This document shows, piece by piece, positions 27,325-35,221 of a stretch of 64,000 bases of DNA; position 1 is the first letter of the stretch, and every line of letters begins with the position of its first letter. This DNA is from Parasphingorhabdus sp. SCSIO 66989. Lineage in GTDB: Bacteria; Pseudomonadota; Alphaproteobacteria; Sphingomonadales; Sphingomonadaceae. The translations under genes and the position numbers were made by a program. The stretch lies in assembly GCF_032852305.1 (NCBI RefSeq), contig NZ_CP136594.1:3165168-3229167 (forward strand), in the 5' to 3' direction. The notes under the pieces were generated by a model. That model had not been told where the DNA came from and ran no database searches. It was given only the letters and a program-made list of their open reading frames with translations.

Positions 27325-29277
27325 ATGAATGACGATCAGGAACCGAATACCCCCAATCCCTGGATCCGCAATATGCTTATCTGGGCGGGCGTTATCATTG
27401 CGCTGCTGGTGGTCGTGTCGATGTTCAATTCCGGCGGTGCCAATAGCCGCGCCACGGAAATCAGCTATTCGCAATTCCGTGACCGTATCTCAGCAGGGAC
27501 TTTGACCAAGGTCGAGATAGCCGAGGACCAGATTGTCGGTATCTCCAGCGATGGTAGCCGCGTCGTCGCCACACCGGTGGGCAGCGATGCCAGCCTGGTC
27601 GAGCTGCTGGAAAGCAAGCAGATTGAATATACCGGTCGTGCGCCGGAGAAGACCAGCCTGCTAACCGTTATTCTGATTCAGGCACTGCCCTTTGTGCTGA
27701 TTATCGCGATTGCCTTCTTCATTATGCGACAGGTGCAGAAAGGCGGCGGTGCTGGCGGCGCAATGGGCTTTGGCAAATCCAAGGCCAAGATGCTGACCGA
27801 GAAGCAGGGCAAGGTGACCTTTGCCGATGTTGCCGGCATCGATGAAGCGCGCGAGGAACTGCAGGAAATTGTCGAGTTTCTGAAAGACCCGGCGCGGTTT
27901 GCGCGGCTCGGTGGTCAAATTCCCAAGGGTGCTTTGCTGGTCGGTTCGCCCGGTACCGGTAAGACGCTGCTGGCGCGTGCCATTGCGGGTGAGGCGGGTG
28001 TGCCGTTCTTCACCATTTCCGGCTCGGACTTTGTTGAAATGTTTGTCGGCGTCGGTGCAAGCCGTGTCCGCGATATGTTTGAGCAGGCGAAGAAGAATGC
28101 GCCGTGCATTGTGTTTATCGACGAGATTGACGCGGTTGGCCGGTCGCGTGGCCATGGTCTGGGCAACTCCAATGACGAGCGCGAGCAGACGCTGAACCAG
28201 CTGCTGGTCGAAATGGACGGCTTTGAGGCCAATGAGGGCATCATCATCATCGCCGCGACCAACCGCCCCGATGTGCTTGATCCCGCGCTGCTGCGTCCGG
28301 GCCGCTTTGACCGTCAGGTTGTGGTGCCGGTGCCTGATATTGATGGCCGCGAGAAAATCCTTGAAGTGCATATGAAGAAGGTGCCGCTGGCGCCCGATGT
28401 CAGCTCGCGGATTATCGCGCGCGGCACCCCCGGTTTCTCCGGCGCAGACTTGGCCAACCTCGTCAATGAGGCTGCGCTGCTCGCCGCACGCCGCTCCAAA
28501 CGTCTGGTTGCGATGCAGGAGTTTGAGGACGCCAAGGACAAGGTCATGATGGGCAGCGAGCGCAAGTCCATGGTGATGACCGAGGATGAGAAGAAGATGA
28601 CCGCCTATCATGAGGCGGGCCATGCCATCGTCGCGGTCCATGAACCGGCGTCTGACCCGATCCACAAGGCCACGATCATCCCGCGTGGCCGTGCGCTGGG
28701 CATGGTGATGCGCCTGCCCGAGCGCGACAATTACAGCTATCACCGCGATAAAATGTACGCCAACCTCTCAGTCTCCATGGGCGGCCGCGTCGCCGAGGAA
28801 ATCATCTTCGGCTATGACAAGGTATCCTCCGGAGCCTCGGGCGACATTCAATACGCCACGCAACTGGCGCGCGACATGGTCACCAAATGGGGCATGTCGG
28901 ATGAGCTCGGCCCGGTGCAATATGAGGAACAGGCCGATGGTTATCTCGGCATGGGCCAGACCCAGCGCACCATGATGTCCGGCGACACCTCCAAGGCCAT
29001 CGACAAGGAAATCCGGCGCATCATCGACGCCGGCTATGACAAGGCGAAACAGGTGCTGACCGATAATGAGGACCAGCTCCACGCGCTTGCCAAGGCATTG
29101 CTAGAATATGAAACGCTGACCGGCGATGAAATACAGGCCGTCATAAAGGGCGAGGAAATCGACCGCAACGACAAGCCCAGCGGCCCGGCGATCACCAAGC
29201 CAAGCGTTGGCGCAGCGATCCCCAAAGCCGGTGGCCGCAAAGGGCCGTTCAGCAATCCCAATCCTGAAGGGGCGTAG
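27325..29277 (+). CDS. ftsH: ATP-dependent zinc metalloprotease FtsH
   Basis: This is a 650-residue membrane-anchored AAA+ protease that degrades damaged membrane proteins and regulators. Two N-terminal membrane segments (about 13-31 and 112-136) flank a periplasmic domain. The AAA module has Walker [11 protein letters not shown] (about 208-217) and Walker [13 protein letters not shown]. The protease domain has HEAGH (about 430) with a downstream Asp as third zinc ligand. Length is normal. It follows tilS as in many alphaproteobacteria. A 17-bp perfect inverted repeat lies 69 bases after the stop. Confidence 0.98.
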   Translation: MNDDQEPNTPNPWIRNMLIWAGVIIALLVVVSMFNSGGANSRATEISYSQFRDRISAGTLTKVEIAEDQIVGISSDGSRVVATPVGSDASLVELLESKQIEYTGRAPEKTSLLTVILIQALPFVLIIAIAFFIMRQVQKGGGAGGAMGFGKSKAKMLTEKQGKVTFADVAGIDEAREELQEIVEFLKDPARFARLGGQIPKGALLVGSPGTGKTLLARAIAGEAGVPFFTISGSDFVEMFVGVGASRVRDMFEQAKKNAPCIVFIDEIDAVGRSRGHGLGNSNDEREQTLNQLLVEMDGFEANEGIIIIAATNRPDVLDPALLRPGRFDRQVVVPVPDIDGREKILEVHMKKVPLAPDVSSRIIARGTPGFSGADLANLVNEAALLAARRSKRLVAMQEFEDAKDKVMMGSERKSMVMTEDEKKMTAYHEAGHAIVAVHEPASDPIHKATIIPRGRALGMVMRLPERDNYSYHRDKMYANLSVSMGGRVAEEIIFGYDKVSSGASGDIQYATQLARDMVTKWGMSDELGPVQYEEQADGYLGMGQTQRTMMSGDTSKAIDKEIRRIIDAGYDKAKQVLTDNEDQLHALAKALLEYETLTGDEIQAVIKGEEIDRNDKPSGPAITKPSVGAAIPKAGGRKGPFSNPNPEGA

Positions 29278-29345
29278 GGCGCTAACTGGCGATACGAACA
29301 ATAAGGGGTCATGGTAGACAAAGTCTACTGTGTACTTTTCTTATG

Positions 29346-29390
29346 GCAGTGATCAATAGGAACAGCGTCTGCTTTCCTATTGATCACTGC
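29346..29390. repeat. 17-bp perfect inverted repeat (long AT-rich hairpin)
   Basis: Arms 29346-29362 and 29374-29390 are exact reverse complements of 17 bases (GCAGTGATCAATAGG core) around an 11-base loop. It lies between ftsH and the unrecognised gene at 29481. A shorter stem GTAGAC-AAA-GTCTAC sits at 29314-29328. The long stem lacks a clean U-tract, so it could be a terminator, an element end or a protein-binding site. It differs in composition from the GC-rich palindromes elsewhere. Confidence 0.8.
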
Positions 29391-29480
29391 TAACCCTAGT
29401 TTTGATTATACTTGTCCCCAAAGTAGACACGCTCACTCGCAAAGACTAGCGTGTCGGGCAGTATTTGCTATCAGTGGTGT

Positions 29481-30587
29481 ATGTATTCGAACAGAGAAAA
29501 CATCCTGCCTGAGAATGTACTTGTCGTAGAACTCGACACCGACGGTCCCGTGCTTGCAGTAGACACATTGCGATGGGCGGCAAGCGTAGTAGATTTCCTC
29601 CGTTCAATCCCTGTCGCTGATGGTGAACCCGACATCGAGATACGTCATCTCGGTTATGGGTCCACCTCCCTAGAACTGGTATTCTTAGGAACAGTCGCGT
29701 TCGGGAGCGTCGGCATGTTCGCAATCAAGCTGCATGAGGCGCTTATATCCGAAGAACCGCAAGAGGTTGCCCAAACAACAGAAGATTTTGCGGTCAGCTA
29801 TGGCGCAGAAAACGTGACCATAACTCATGTTCATTCGGACCCCATCACCATACAGGTCAATACCATCAATGTTACGGCGAATATTCCGCCACGACAATCC
29901 TTTGGCAGCAACGATCCTGTTGGCAGTGATAGCGCCTCACCCGTTGTCGATGATGCCGAATACGATCAGTTCGAAATTTCGGGTCGCATAGTGACTACCG
30001 ACGGTGGTAGATTCGCAGAATTTCGAACGAAGGATCGCAGTTATAAAGTCAACAGTCCCGAAGACTTATATGAGCAAATTCCCATCGGTGAAGATATTGT
30101 TGCGCAAGCGACGTGGTCAGATTCTGCAAGGAGCGACATCGACATCCACAATTGGGAATACGCATCGGATGAGGAGATCGATTGGGAGAACGCCGAAGGT
30201 AGGCCAAGCACACAGGTTGAGAAACTTGCTGCCTTAGAGCGTCGCGCAGAATGGAATGATAAGACTAACTCATACGCGGATAGAATACCAAAACTGGAAG
30301 ACGATTATCCACCACCAGACTCGCTCGTCCCTGCCTTGCCTGCAGGTCTTCGAGTGGTGGACGCTGCGGACGCGAATATCGAGCCTGAGCAAACGGCTCT
30401 TGGCAGGTTCGCTGTGGCAGATAACGGAGTGCTATATTTCGGGACTACTGAATACTTCGGACCTGTGGCAAACCCCGGGCCGTATTGGGGCATCAAGCAG
30501 CAGGTTAAAGCTGATTATCTGATCGCAGGAGATGAAGCAGGCGAGAAGTTCTTTTTCATAATGAGGGACGTCTCTGAAATCAGATAG
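29481..30587 (+). CDS. Unrecognised protein with N-terminal hydrophobic segment
   Basis: This is a 368-residue protein from ATG 29481 (an in-frame GTG at 29451 is possible). I do not recognise a family. Residues about 55-80 (LELVFLGTVAFGSVGMFAI) look like one membrane helix. Residues about 160-225 (FEISGRIVTTDGGRFAEF, then IGEDIVAQATW) look like a small beta barrel. The rest is acidic and Asp/Glu-rich. Codon use is visibly less GC-biased than in flanking genes, and it sits behind a long inverted repeat, so recent acquisition is likely. No neighbour gives a functional clue. Confidence 0.7.
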   Translation: MYSNRENILPENVLVVELDTDGPVLAVDTLRWAASVVDFLRSIPVADGEPDIEIRHLGYGSTSLELVFLGTVAFGSVGMFAIKLHEALISEEPQEVAQTTEDFAVSYGAENVTITHVHSDPITIQVNTINVTANIPPRQSFGSNDPVGSDSASPVVDDAEYDQFEISGRIVTTDGGRFAEFRTKDRSYKVNSPEDLYEQIPIGEDIVAQATWSDSARSDIDIHNWEYASDEEIDWENAEGRPSTQVEKLAALERRAEWNDKTNSYADRIPKLEDDYPPPDSLVPALPAGLRVVDAADANIEPEQTALGRFAVADNGVLYFGTTEYFGPVANPGPYWGIKQQVKADYLIAGDEAGEKFFFIMRDVSEIR

Positions 30588-30770
30588 CTTCTGAGACTAT
30601 ATTTATGCTTCTTTCTTGTCGATGCGTCAAAGTGGGATATTGGCTTTTACGGCGTCCGGCGGCACGTTAGCTGACGCGAGGCCGTGATAGTGTCTCCCCT
30701 AGTCTTTCAGCATTTGTTCCCAAAAGCCACCATTCCACTCCCCATCCCATACTGATCTAAATCGCAGGCC

Positions 30771-31544
30771 TCAAACCGGGCCGTAAGCGGAAATGATCTG
30801 TCCATTTGGTGCCGCGGCGATGGCAAGATCGGTATGGGGCAAAAGCGGGCCGGGCCAGTGATAGACGAGCGCGGAGAGAGCGAGCCACACCGTGAACATC
30901 ACGATATAAGGCCAGCGGCGTGGCCACAGCCATGCCACCAGCATCGTAGCCGCTGCGGTGCCGCCAAGGGCGATCAAGGCCGCGCTTGCCGCAAAAGTGC
31001 CAGCGCCCGTAAGTGACGCCTGGATCGCCATATTGGCCCATTGTGCTGGCAGCAGGACCAGCAGCCAATCCGGCAACGCGCCTGGCTGCGCTGCGGCTGT
31101 TGCCAATATGGCTGCCTCACCAGCGACGACAAAGGCCGCAATCAACCAGCCTCTGCCCAATGCGCTTCGGGCAAACAGAGTGCCCCGTGCGGCGAAACTG
31201 ACGCTGGCGATAAGAAAGGCCAACCCTATTGAAAGCGGATGAGGCAAGGCTGGCATAGCCAGCGCATATGCGAACAGTGTGAGGCCAGCACCCGTCAGCA
31301 GCGCAAGAAGGACACCGACCCAAAAGCGCCCGGCGGCGGCCGCTGAGATCATCCCCGAGCCCATAAGGCCGAGCGCCAAAACCGGACCGCCAGCAAAGGC
31401 GGACATTGCGGGAGTGGAGGCTTGCATAAGCAGCAGCATGGCTATGACAGGCGCTACCACGCCTGCCAGCGCTGCAGACAACCAGGCCAGCAAAGGCCAG
31501 GTAAGAGGATGATCTTGCGACAAGGACTTCATAGGACAAGACAT
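30771..31544 (-). CDS. Multi-pass membrane protein, unknown function
   Basis: This is a ~257-residue, Ala/Leu-rich protein with about seven predicted membrane segments (for example LLAWLSAALAGVVAPVIAML and the segments that follow), ending in a short polar tail. No family motif is visible. The start is uncertain: ATGs at 31544 and 31532 lack clear ribosome sites, and the frame is open upstream. Its promoter side abuts the DUF559 repeat cassette, so that element may influence its transcription. The 183 bases on its other side (30588-30770) show no gene. Confidence 0.6.
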   Translation of the reverse strand: MSCPMKSLSQDHPLTWPLLAWLSAALAGVVAPVIAMLLLMQASTPAMSAFAGGPVLALGLMGSGMISAAAAGRFWVGVLLALLTGAGLTLFAYALAMPALPHPLSIGLAFLIASVSFAARGTLFARSALGRGWLIAAFVVAGEAAILATAAAQPGALPDWLLVLLPAQWANMAIQASLTGAGTFAASAALIALGGTAAATMLVAWLWPRRWPYIVMFTVWLALSALVYHWPGPLLPHTDLAIAAAPNGQIISAYGPV

Positions 31545-31632
31545 TGGCTGAAGCGCCCGATATTGTCGAGCAGAGACCGGTTGCTCTCCAGCCAATTCTC
31601 TCGGCGCGGGTAGGGGATGATCTTTATTATTT

Positions 31633-32146
31633 CCTCCCCGTTGCGCAGCAATGGGGAGGGGGACCGTCCGCTGAAGCCCCGAGCTTGAGAAGGGCGTAGG
31701 CGGATGGTGGAGGGGTTTACGCCCTATCAGCTATAGCACGAACAAGCTGGTCCGCTGCATCATCGGCATTATCGATAACCTCCTGGGCAGCAATGCGCAG
31801 AACAGTAATGCCTTTCTTGGCCAGATAATCATCGCGTCTTTGATCCCGCTCTGCATTGTCACCCATGTCATGCACCGCGCCATCAATCTCGATGGCCGTT
31901 CTCGCAGCAGCGCAATAGAAATCCAACACATAAGGTCCGACAGGATGCTGTCGGCGGAATTTCAGGTTTAGTGGCCTTGTACGTAATCTTTGCCAGAGCA
32001 TAATCTCTGGCGGGGTCATGGTTTTGCGCAATTTGCGGGCACGGTTATAGGTGGAACCGGGAGTGCGCGCCATCTTACCCCTCCGTCTCGCCTACGCTAA
32101 AGCTTCAGCGAGCCACCTCCCCATCCGCCTTCGGCGCACGGGGAGG
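31633..32146. mobile_element. Palindrome-armed cassette carrying a DUF559 nuclease gene
   Basis: Two inverted arms flank the DUF559 gene. Each outer end is a small hairpin CCTCCCC...GGGGAGG (31633-31659 left; 32116-32146 right). Inward from these, the left arm continues GGGGACC ... TGGTGGAGGGG (31705-31715) and the right arm has ACCCCTCCGTC (32077-32087) ... GCCACCTCCCC (32112-32122). The nuclease stop codon (31717-31719) and its ribosome site (GGAGGGG on the minus strand, 32078-32084) lie in the arms. The same arm design, without a gene, occurs at 33416-33572. I infer a mobile or formerly mobile unit of ~514 bp. Confidence 0.65.
31717..32073 (-). CDS. DUF559 endonuclease-like protein inside a palindromic cassette
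   Basis: This is a 118-residue single-domain protein of the DUF559 family, related to Vsr and other PD-(D/E)XK nucleases. Signatures: MTPPEIMLWQRLR at the N-terminus, KFRRQHPVGPYVLDFYC with the first acidic residue, IEIDGAVHD with the second acid, and RDDYLAKKGITVLRI at the end. The start ATG 32073 has GGAGGGG four bases upstream, supplied by the repeat arm. DUF559 proteins are common and mostly uncharacterised. The surrounding arms suggest the nuclease acts on, or moves, the palindromes (inference). Confidence 0.85.
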   Translation of the reverse strand: MARTPGSTYNRARKLRKTMTPPEIMLWQRLRTRPLNLKFRRQHPVGPYVLDFYCAAARTAIEIDGAVHDMGDNAERDQRRDDYLAKKGITVLRIAAQEVIDNADDAADQLVRAIADRA

Positions 32147-32155
32147 AGAAGGGAA

Positions 32156-32500
32156 TCAGCCCTCAAAATCGGTGCTGATTGAGGTCGTCCGGGTCGGGGC
32201 CGATGCGGTGAGGCGCAGGGCTTCGGCGGATTTGCTCAGCGAGCCAACCTCATCCGGGGTATCCTCATCATCCAGCTGCACTTTCTGAAGCGACTGCACC
32301 AGGCTTTCTTCCAGCTCTTCCGGCTTGATGGTTTCTTCGGCGATTTCGCGCAGGGCCACCACCGGGTTTTTATCGCGGTCGCGGTCAATGGTCAGCTCGT
32401 CGCCGCCGGAAATCTCGCGCGCACGCTGTGCAGCCAGCAAAACCAGATCAAACCGGTTGGTGACTTTATCTACGCAATCTTCAACGGTAACGCGCGCCAT
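32156..32500 (-). CDS. rpoZ: DNA-directed RNA polymerase omega subunit
   Basis: This is a 114-residue subunit that helps assemble RNA polymerase and forms part of the ppGpp site. It shows [29 protein letters not shown] and [11 protein letters not shown] in the family order. The ATG 32500 has GGAG six bases upstream; an upstream in-frame ATG would add four residues. The usual spoT/rel neighbour is absent on both sides. Instead rpoZ sits between the DUF559 cassette (10 bases from its stop) and an octamer-type palindrome, an unusual repeat-rich setting. Confidence 0.96.
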   Translation of the reverse strand: MARVTVEDCVDKVTNRFDLVLLAAQRAREISGGDELTIDRDRDKNPVVALREIAEETIKPEELEESLVQSLQKVQLDDEDTPDEVGSLSKSAEALRLTASAPTRTTSISTDFEG

Positions 32501-32614
32501 GGGCTGCTCCACATAAATACTATTTGTGTTTGGAAAGAATGCTTGAACTAGGCGCAGAGTGGGCGAATGTCAATGATTCTCCGACTTCTGCAAGGCTGGC
32601 CACCGCCATATTTA

Positions 32615-32685
32615 GTGCACACAAAGCCACGAAGACACTAAGCGAGCTTACACCGTGCTTTGTGCCTTAGTGGCTTTGTGTGCAC
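32615..32685. repeat. Inverted repeat with octameric NCRCNRAG arms
   Basis: Arms 32615-32630 and 32670-32685 are exact 16-base reverse complements. Read on the plus strand the left side is three 8-mers, ACACAAAG, CCACGAAG, ACACTAAG (32619-32642). The right side, on the minus strand, is ACACAAAG, CCACTAAG, GCACAAAG. It occupies the space between the rpoZ promoter and the methyltransferase stop. It belongs to the same design as 5845-5994 and 34988-35187 although base composition differs. Confidence 0.85.
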
Positions 32686-32691
32686 CAATAA

Positions 32692-33330
32692 TCAGGATTT
32701 ATCCTCAGCCTTCCAGCCCCAGAACAGCTTGCAGGGCAGGATATTCCAGAACTCAAACCCTTGGTCGATACGATCAAAATAGGGCGCCATATAATCCCGG
32801 CATTTGGCCGAAAATTGATAGACCAGAAACGCGCCGCCCGGACGCACCACCTCTCCGGTCGCCTTGCCAATCGCCGGGCCTACGCCATCGGGCAAGGTGG
32901 AAAAAGGCAATCCCGAAAGCACATAATCGGCATGGTCAAAGCCGAAAGAGCCGATAATCTCCGCCACATCCGCCGCAGAGCCATGCACCGCGTGGAAGCG
33001 GCTATCTTTAATGGTACGCCGTAGATAGGCGATAAAATCGGGGTTGGTGTCGATCACGATCAGCGTGCCATCGCGGCGCAGCTTGTCGAGCACCGGCTGG
33101 CAGAATGTGCCAATGCCCGGGCCATATTCGACGAACAATTTTGTATTGTCCCAATCCACCGGGGCCAGCATCTTGGCGATTGTAAAGCGCGATGATGGTA
33201 TCACCGACCCGACCATCACCGGGTGTTTCAAAAAGCCGGTAAAGAACACACCCCATGGCCCCAACATGCGGCGCAACTTGTTTTTGGCGCGCTGCAGCAG
33301 CGGCGCATCGGCAGATTTTGACAGGCTCAT
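32692..33330 (-). CDS. SAM-dependent methyltransferase, phospholipid N-methyltransferase-like
   Basis: This is a 212-residue class I methyltransferase. FFTGFLKHPVMVGSVIPSSRF at about 29-49 followed by FVEYGPGIGTF (motif I, about 66-76) and LIVIDTNPDFI (motif II acid) matches the PmtA-type phosphatidylethanolamine methyltransferases and their relatives. DYVLSGLPFSTLP is the motif IV equivalent. Such enzymes act at the inner membrane surface to make methylated PE or phosphatidylcholine. The length agrees. Related rRNA adenine methyltransferases share the fold, so the lipid substrate is likely but not proven. Confidence 0.75.
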   Translation of the reverse strand: MSLSKSADAPLLQRAKNKLRRMLGPWGVFFTGFLKHPVMVGSVIPSSRFTIAKMLAPVDWDNTKLFVEYGPGIGTFCQPVLDKLRRDGTLIVIDTNPDFIAYLRRTIKDSRFHAVHGSAADVAEIIGSFGFDHADYVLSGLPFSTLPDGVGPAIGKATGEVVRPGGAFLVYQFSAKCRDYMAPYFDRIDQGFEFWNILPCKLFWGWKAEDKS

Positions 33331-33415
33331 TCAGTTCCCCACTTCCTTTATCACCGGTCATCATAACGGCACTGTCATCAAAGCCCAAGCAATTCGTCAT
33401 AATAGTGTCATGCAA

Positions 33416-33572
33416 TATATCCTCCCCGGGACGGGGAGGGGGACCACCGAAGGTGGTGGAGGGGGTTGGCAGCTAGACGCAGCGCAAGTGGAGAACCCCC
33501 TCCGTCCCGCCTTCGTCCTTCGACAAGCTCAGGACGACGGCGCGCCACCTCCCCGTAAACGGGGAGGATATA
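33416..33572. repeat. Gene-less palindromic element related to the DUF559 cassette
   Basis: Outer arms 33416-33428 and 33560-33572 are exact 13-base reverse complements (TATATCCTCCCCG). Each end is a CCTCCCC...GGGGAGG hairpin. Inside, GGAGGGGGTT (33458-33467) and AACCCCCTCC (33494-33503) form a second stem. TGGTGGAGGGG (33454-33464), CCCCTCCGTC (33497-33506) and GCCACCTCCCC match the arms around the DUF559 gene. Within the right half CGTCCT...AGGACG (33513-33536) surrounds CTTCGACAAGCTCAGG, a motif that also appears inside the next element. It lies upstream of the MFS gene. Confidence 0.85.
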
Positions 33573-33608
33573 CGCGTTTAATACTAGCCCTCACGCCTAC
33601 ACCCGCTT

Positions 33609-34979
33609 ATGCCCTGCCGCATGGACGCACCGCGCAAAACCGAAACCCCCTCTATCCTCGCCGGAACCACGGTTCCGCGCGATCGTATGGCGGTGCTGTT
33701 TCTGGTGATGCTGGTGACGGCGGCGGGCAATACCGCGATGCAATCGGTGATGCCGGGTATCGGCACCAAGTTGGGTATCCCCGATTTCTGGGTCAGTCTG
33801 GCCTATAGCTGGTCGGCGCTGTTGTGGATGCTGACCGCGCCCTATTGGGCCCGCATGTCGGACAAGCGCGGACGCAAGGCGCTGATGAAGCTGGGCATGT
33901 GGGGCTTTATCAGCTCCTTCGCCATTTGCGCGACGATATTGTGGTTCGGGCTTAATGGCTATTTGGGGCCGTTGGCGACGATCATAACCTTTGCCATTTT
34001 CCGCAGCCTTTATGGCGGCTTTGGCTCGGCGGCGCCACCTGCGGTGCAAGCCTATGTCGCGGCGCGCACTGACAGGGCGCTGCGGACGCGGGTGCTGGCT
34101 ATCATCTCTTCATCCTTCGGCTTGGGCACGGTGCTCGGCCCGGCGATTGCGCCGCTGCTGATCCTGCCGCTGCTCGGGCTGGTCAGCCCGTTCCTGTTCT
34201 TCGCTGGCTTCGGCCTGCTGGTCTATCTCGCACTGCGGCTCAGGCTGCCCGATGATGATCCCCGCTATGCCGCGCGCGGTCAGGTGGTGAACGAACCAAG
34301 CACCAGCAGTTCCGCCGCCAAGGTGAGCAATGATGGCGAGCATGCAGAGCATAGTGAAACTGAAAGCACTGACGAGGAACCAGAGCGGCTGAAATGGACC
34401 GATAAACGCATCCGCCCCTGGCTGGTCACCGGCCTGCTCGGCGGCCATGCTCAGGCGATTATCCTCGGCATGATCGGCTTCCTGCTGCTCGACCGACTCG
34501 GTCTGCGCGCCACGCCTGCGGAAGCAGCCGGACCGACCGGCCTGGTGCTGATGGCGGGCGCGATTGCCACTTTATTGTCGCAATGGGGGTTGATCCCCTA
34601 TCTGCAAATGGGCCCGCGCGCCTCAACGCTCTGGGGTGCGCTGCTGGGCGGCATTGGCTGTCTGATGATCGGTCTGGCGGGCGAATTGCACAGCATCACG
34701 CTGGGCTATGTCGTAGCCTCAATGGGCTTTGGCCTGTTCCGCCCGGGCTTTACCGCTGGTGCATCGCTATCGGTCACCCGGCCCGAACAAGGGCAGGTGG
34801 CGGGCATCGTCGCCTCGGTCAATGGCGCAGCCTTTGTGGTGGGCCCGGCCTTTGGTGTCTGGCTGTATAATGTCTATGCCCCCGCCAGCTTCGGGCTGTT
34901 GGTGGCGCTCACAGCATCGGTCCTGCTCCTGGGATGGCGTGGCTTGCAGGCCGACAATGTGCTCGAGGGACGGGCCTAA
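33609..34979 (+). CDS. Major facilitator superfamily transporter
   Basis: This is a 456-residue inner-membrane carrier with about 12 membrane segments and a charged central loop (about 220-265, rich in Glu and Ser). WARMSDKRGRKALMKLG in the first cytoplasmic loop is the MFS motif A (G-x-x-x-D-R-x-G-R-K/R-like). The family branch resembles drug/efflux MFS (TetA-like). ATG 33609 and ATG 33621 are both possible; neither has a strong ribosome site. It begins 37 bases after a palindromic element. Substrate unknown. Confidence 0.88.
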   Translation: MPCRMDAPRKTETPSILAGTTVPRDRMAVLFLVMLVTAAGNTAMQSVMPGIGTKLGIPDFWVSLAYSWSALLWMLTAPYWARMSDKRGRKALMKLGMWGFISSFAICATILWFGLNGYLGPLATIITFAIFRSLYGGFGSAAPPAVQAYVAARTDRALRTRVLAIISSSFGLGTVLGPAIAPLLILPLLGLVSPFLFFAGFGLLVYLALRLRLPDDDPRYAARGQVVNEPSTSSSAAKVSNDGEHAEHSETESTDEEPERLKWTDKRIRPWLVTGLLGGHAQAIILGMIGFLLLDRLGLRATPAEAAGPTGLVLMAGAIATLLSQWGLIPYLQMGPRASTLWGALLGGIGCLMIGLAGELHSITLGYVVASMGFGLFRPGFTAGASLSVTRPEQGQVAGIVASVNGAAFVVGPAFGVWLYNVYAPASFGLLVALTASVLLLGWRGLQADNVLEGRA

Positions 34980-34987
34980 GGAATGGT

Positions 34988-35187
34988 TCACGCGGAGGCG
35001 CGGAGCCGCGGAGAAGAACTAACAAACTGATCCAATCAAAACCGTCAGGGCTGAGCCTGTCGAAGCCCGCCTCTCAAGTGGAGAAACGCCCTTCGACAAG
35101 CTCAGGGCTGACGGTATTGTATGTAAAGCGAAAAGATTTCGCGCGTAGCGCCTAAAAAAATCTCCGCGGCTCCGCGCCTCCGCGTGA
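34988..35187. repeat. Nested element: 27-bp perfect inverted repeat with second palindrome inside
   Basis: Outer arms 34988-35014 and 35161-35187 are exact 27-base reverse complements. Each arm contains three 8-mers, ACGCGGAG, GCGCGGAG, CCGCGGAG. Inside them is an imperfect inverted pair centred on about 35076 (35040-35066 and 35089-35115) built on CTTCGACAAGCTCAGG, the motif also present at 33516-33536. A short stem GCGAAA..TTTCGC follows at about 35128-35142. It separates the convergent MFS and RNase T2 genes and could stop transcription from both sides. Confidence 0.9.
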
Positions 35188-35221
35188 GACTATAATGCTC
35201 TCCTTCGGAGAGAGGCCTGCC

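Noticed and set aside
27661..28743. 360-codon frame antisense to ftsH
   Set aside because: Composition (His/Arg-rich) and lack of any motif mark it as a shadow of the AAA+ coding sequence.
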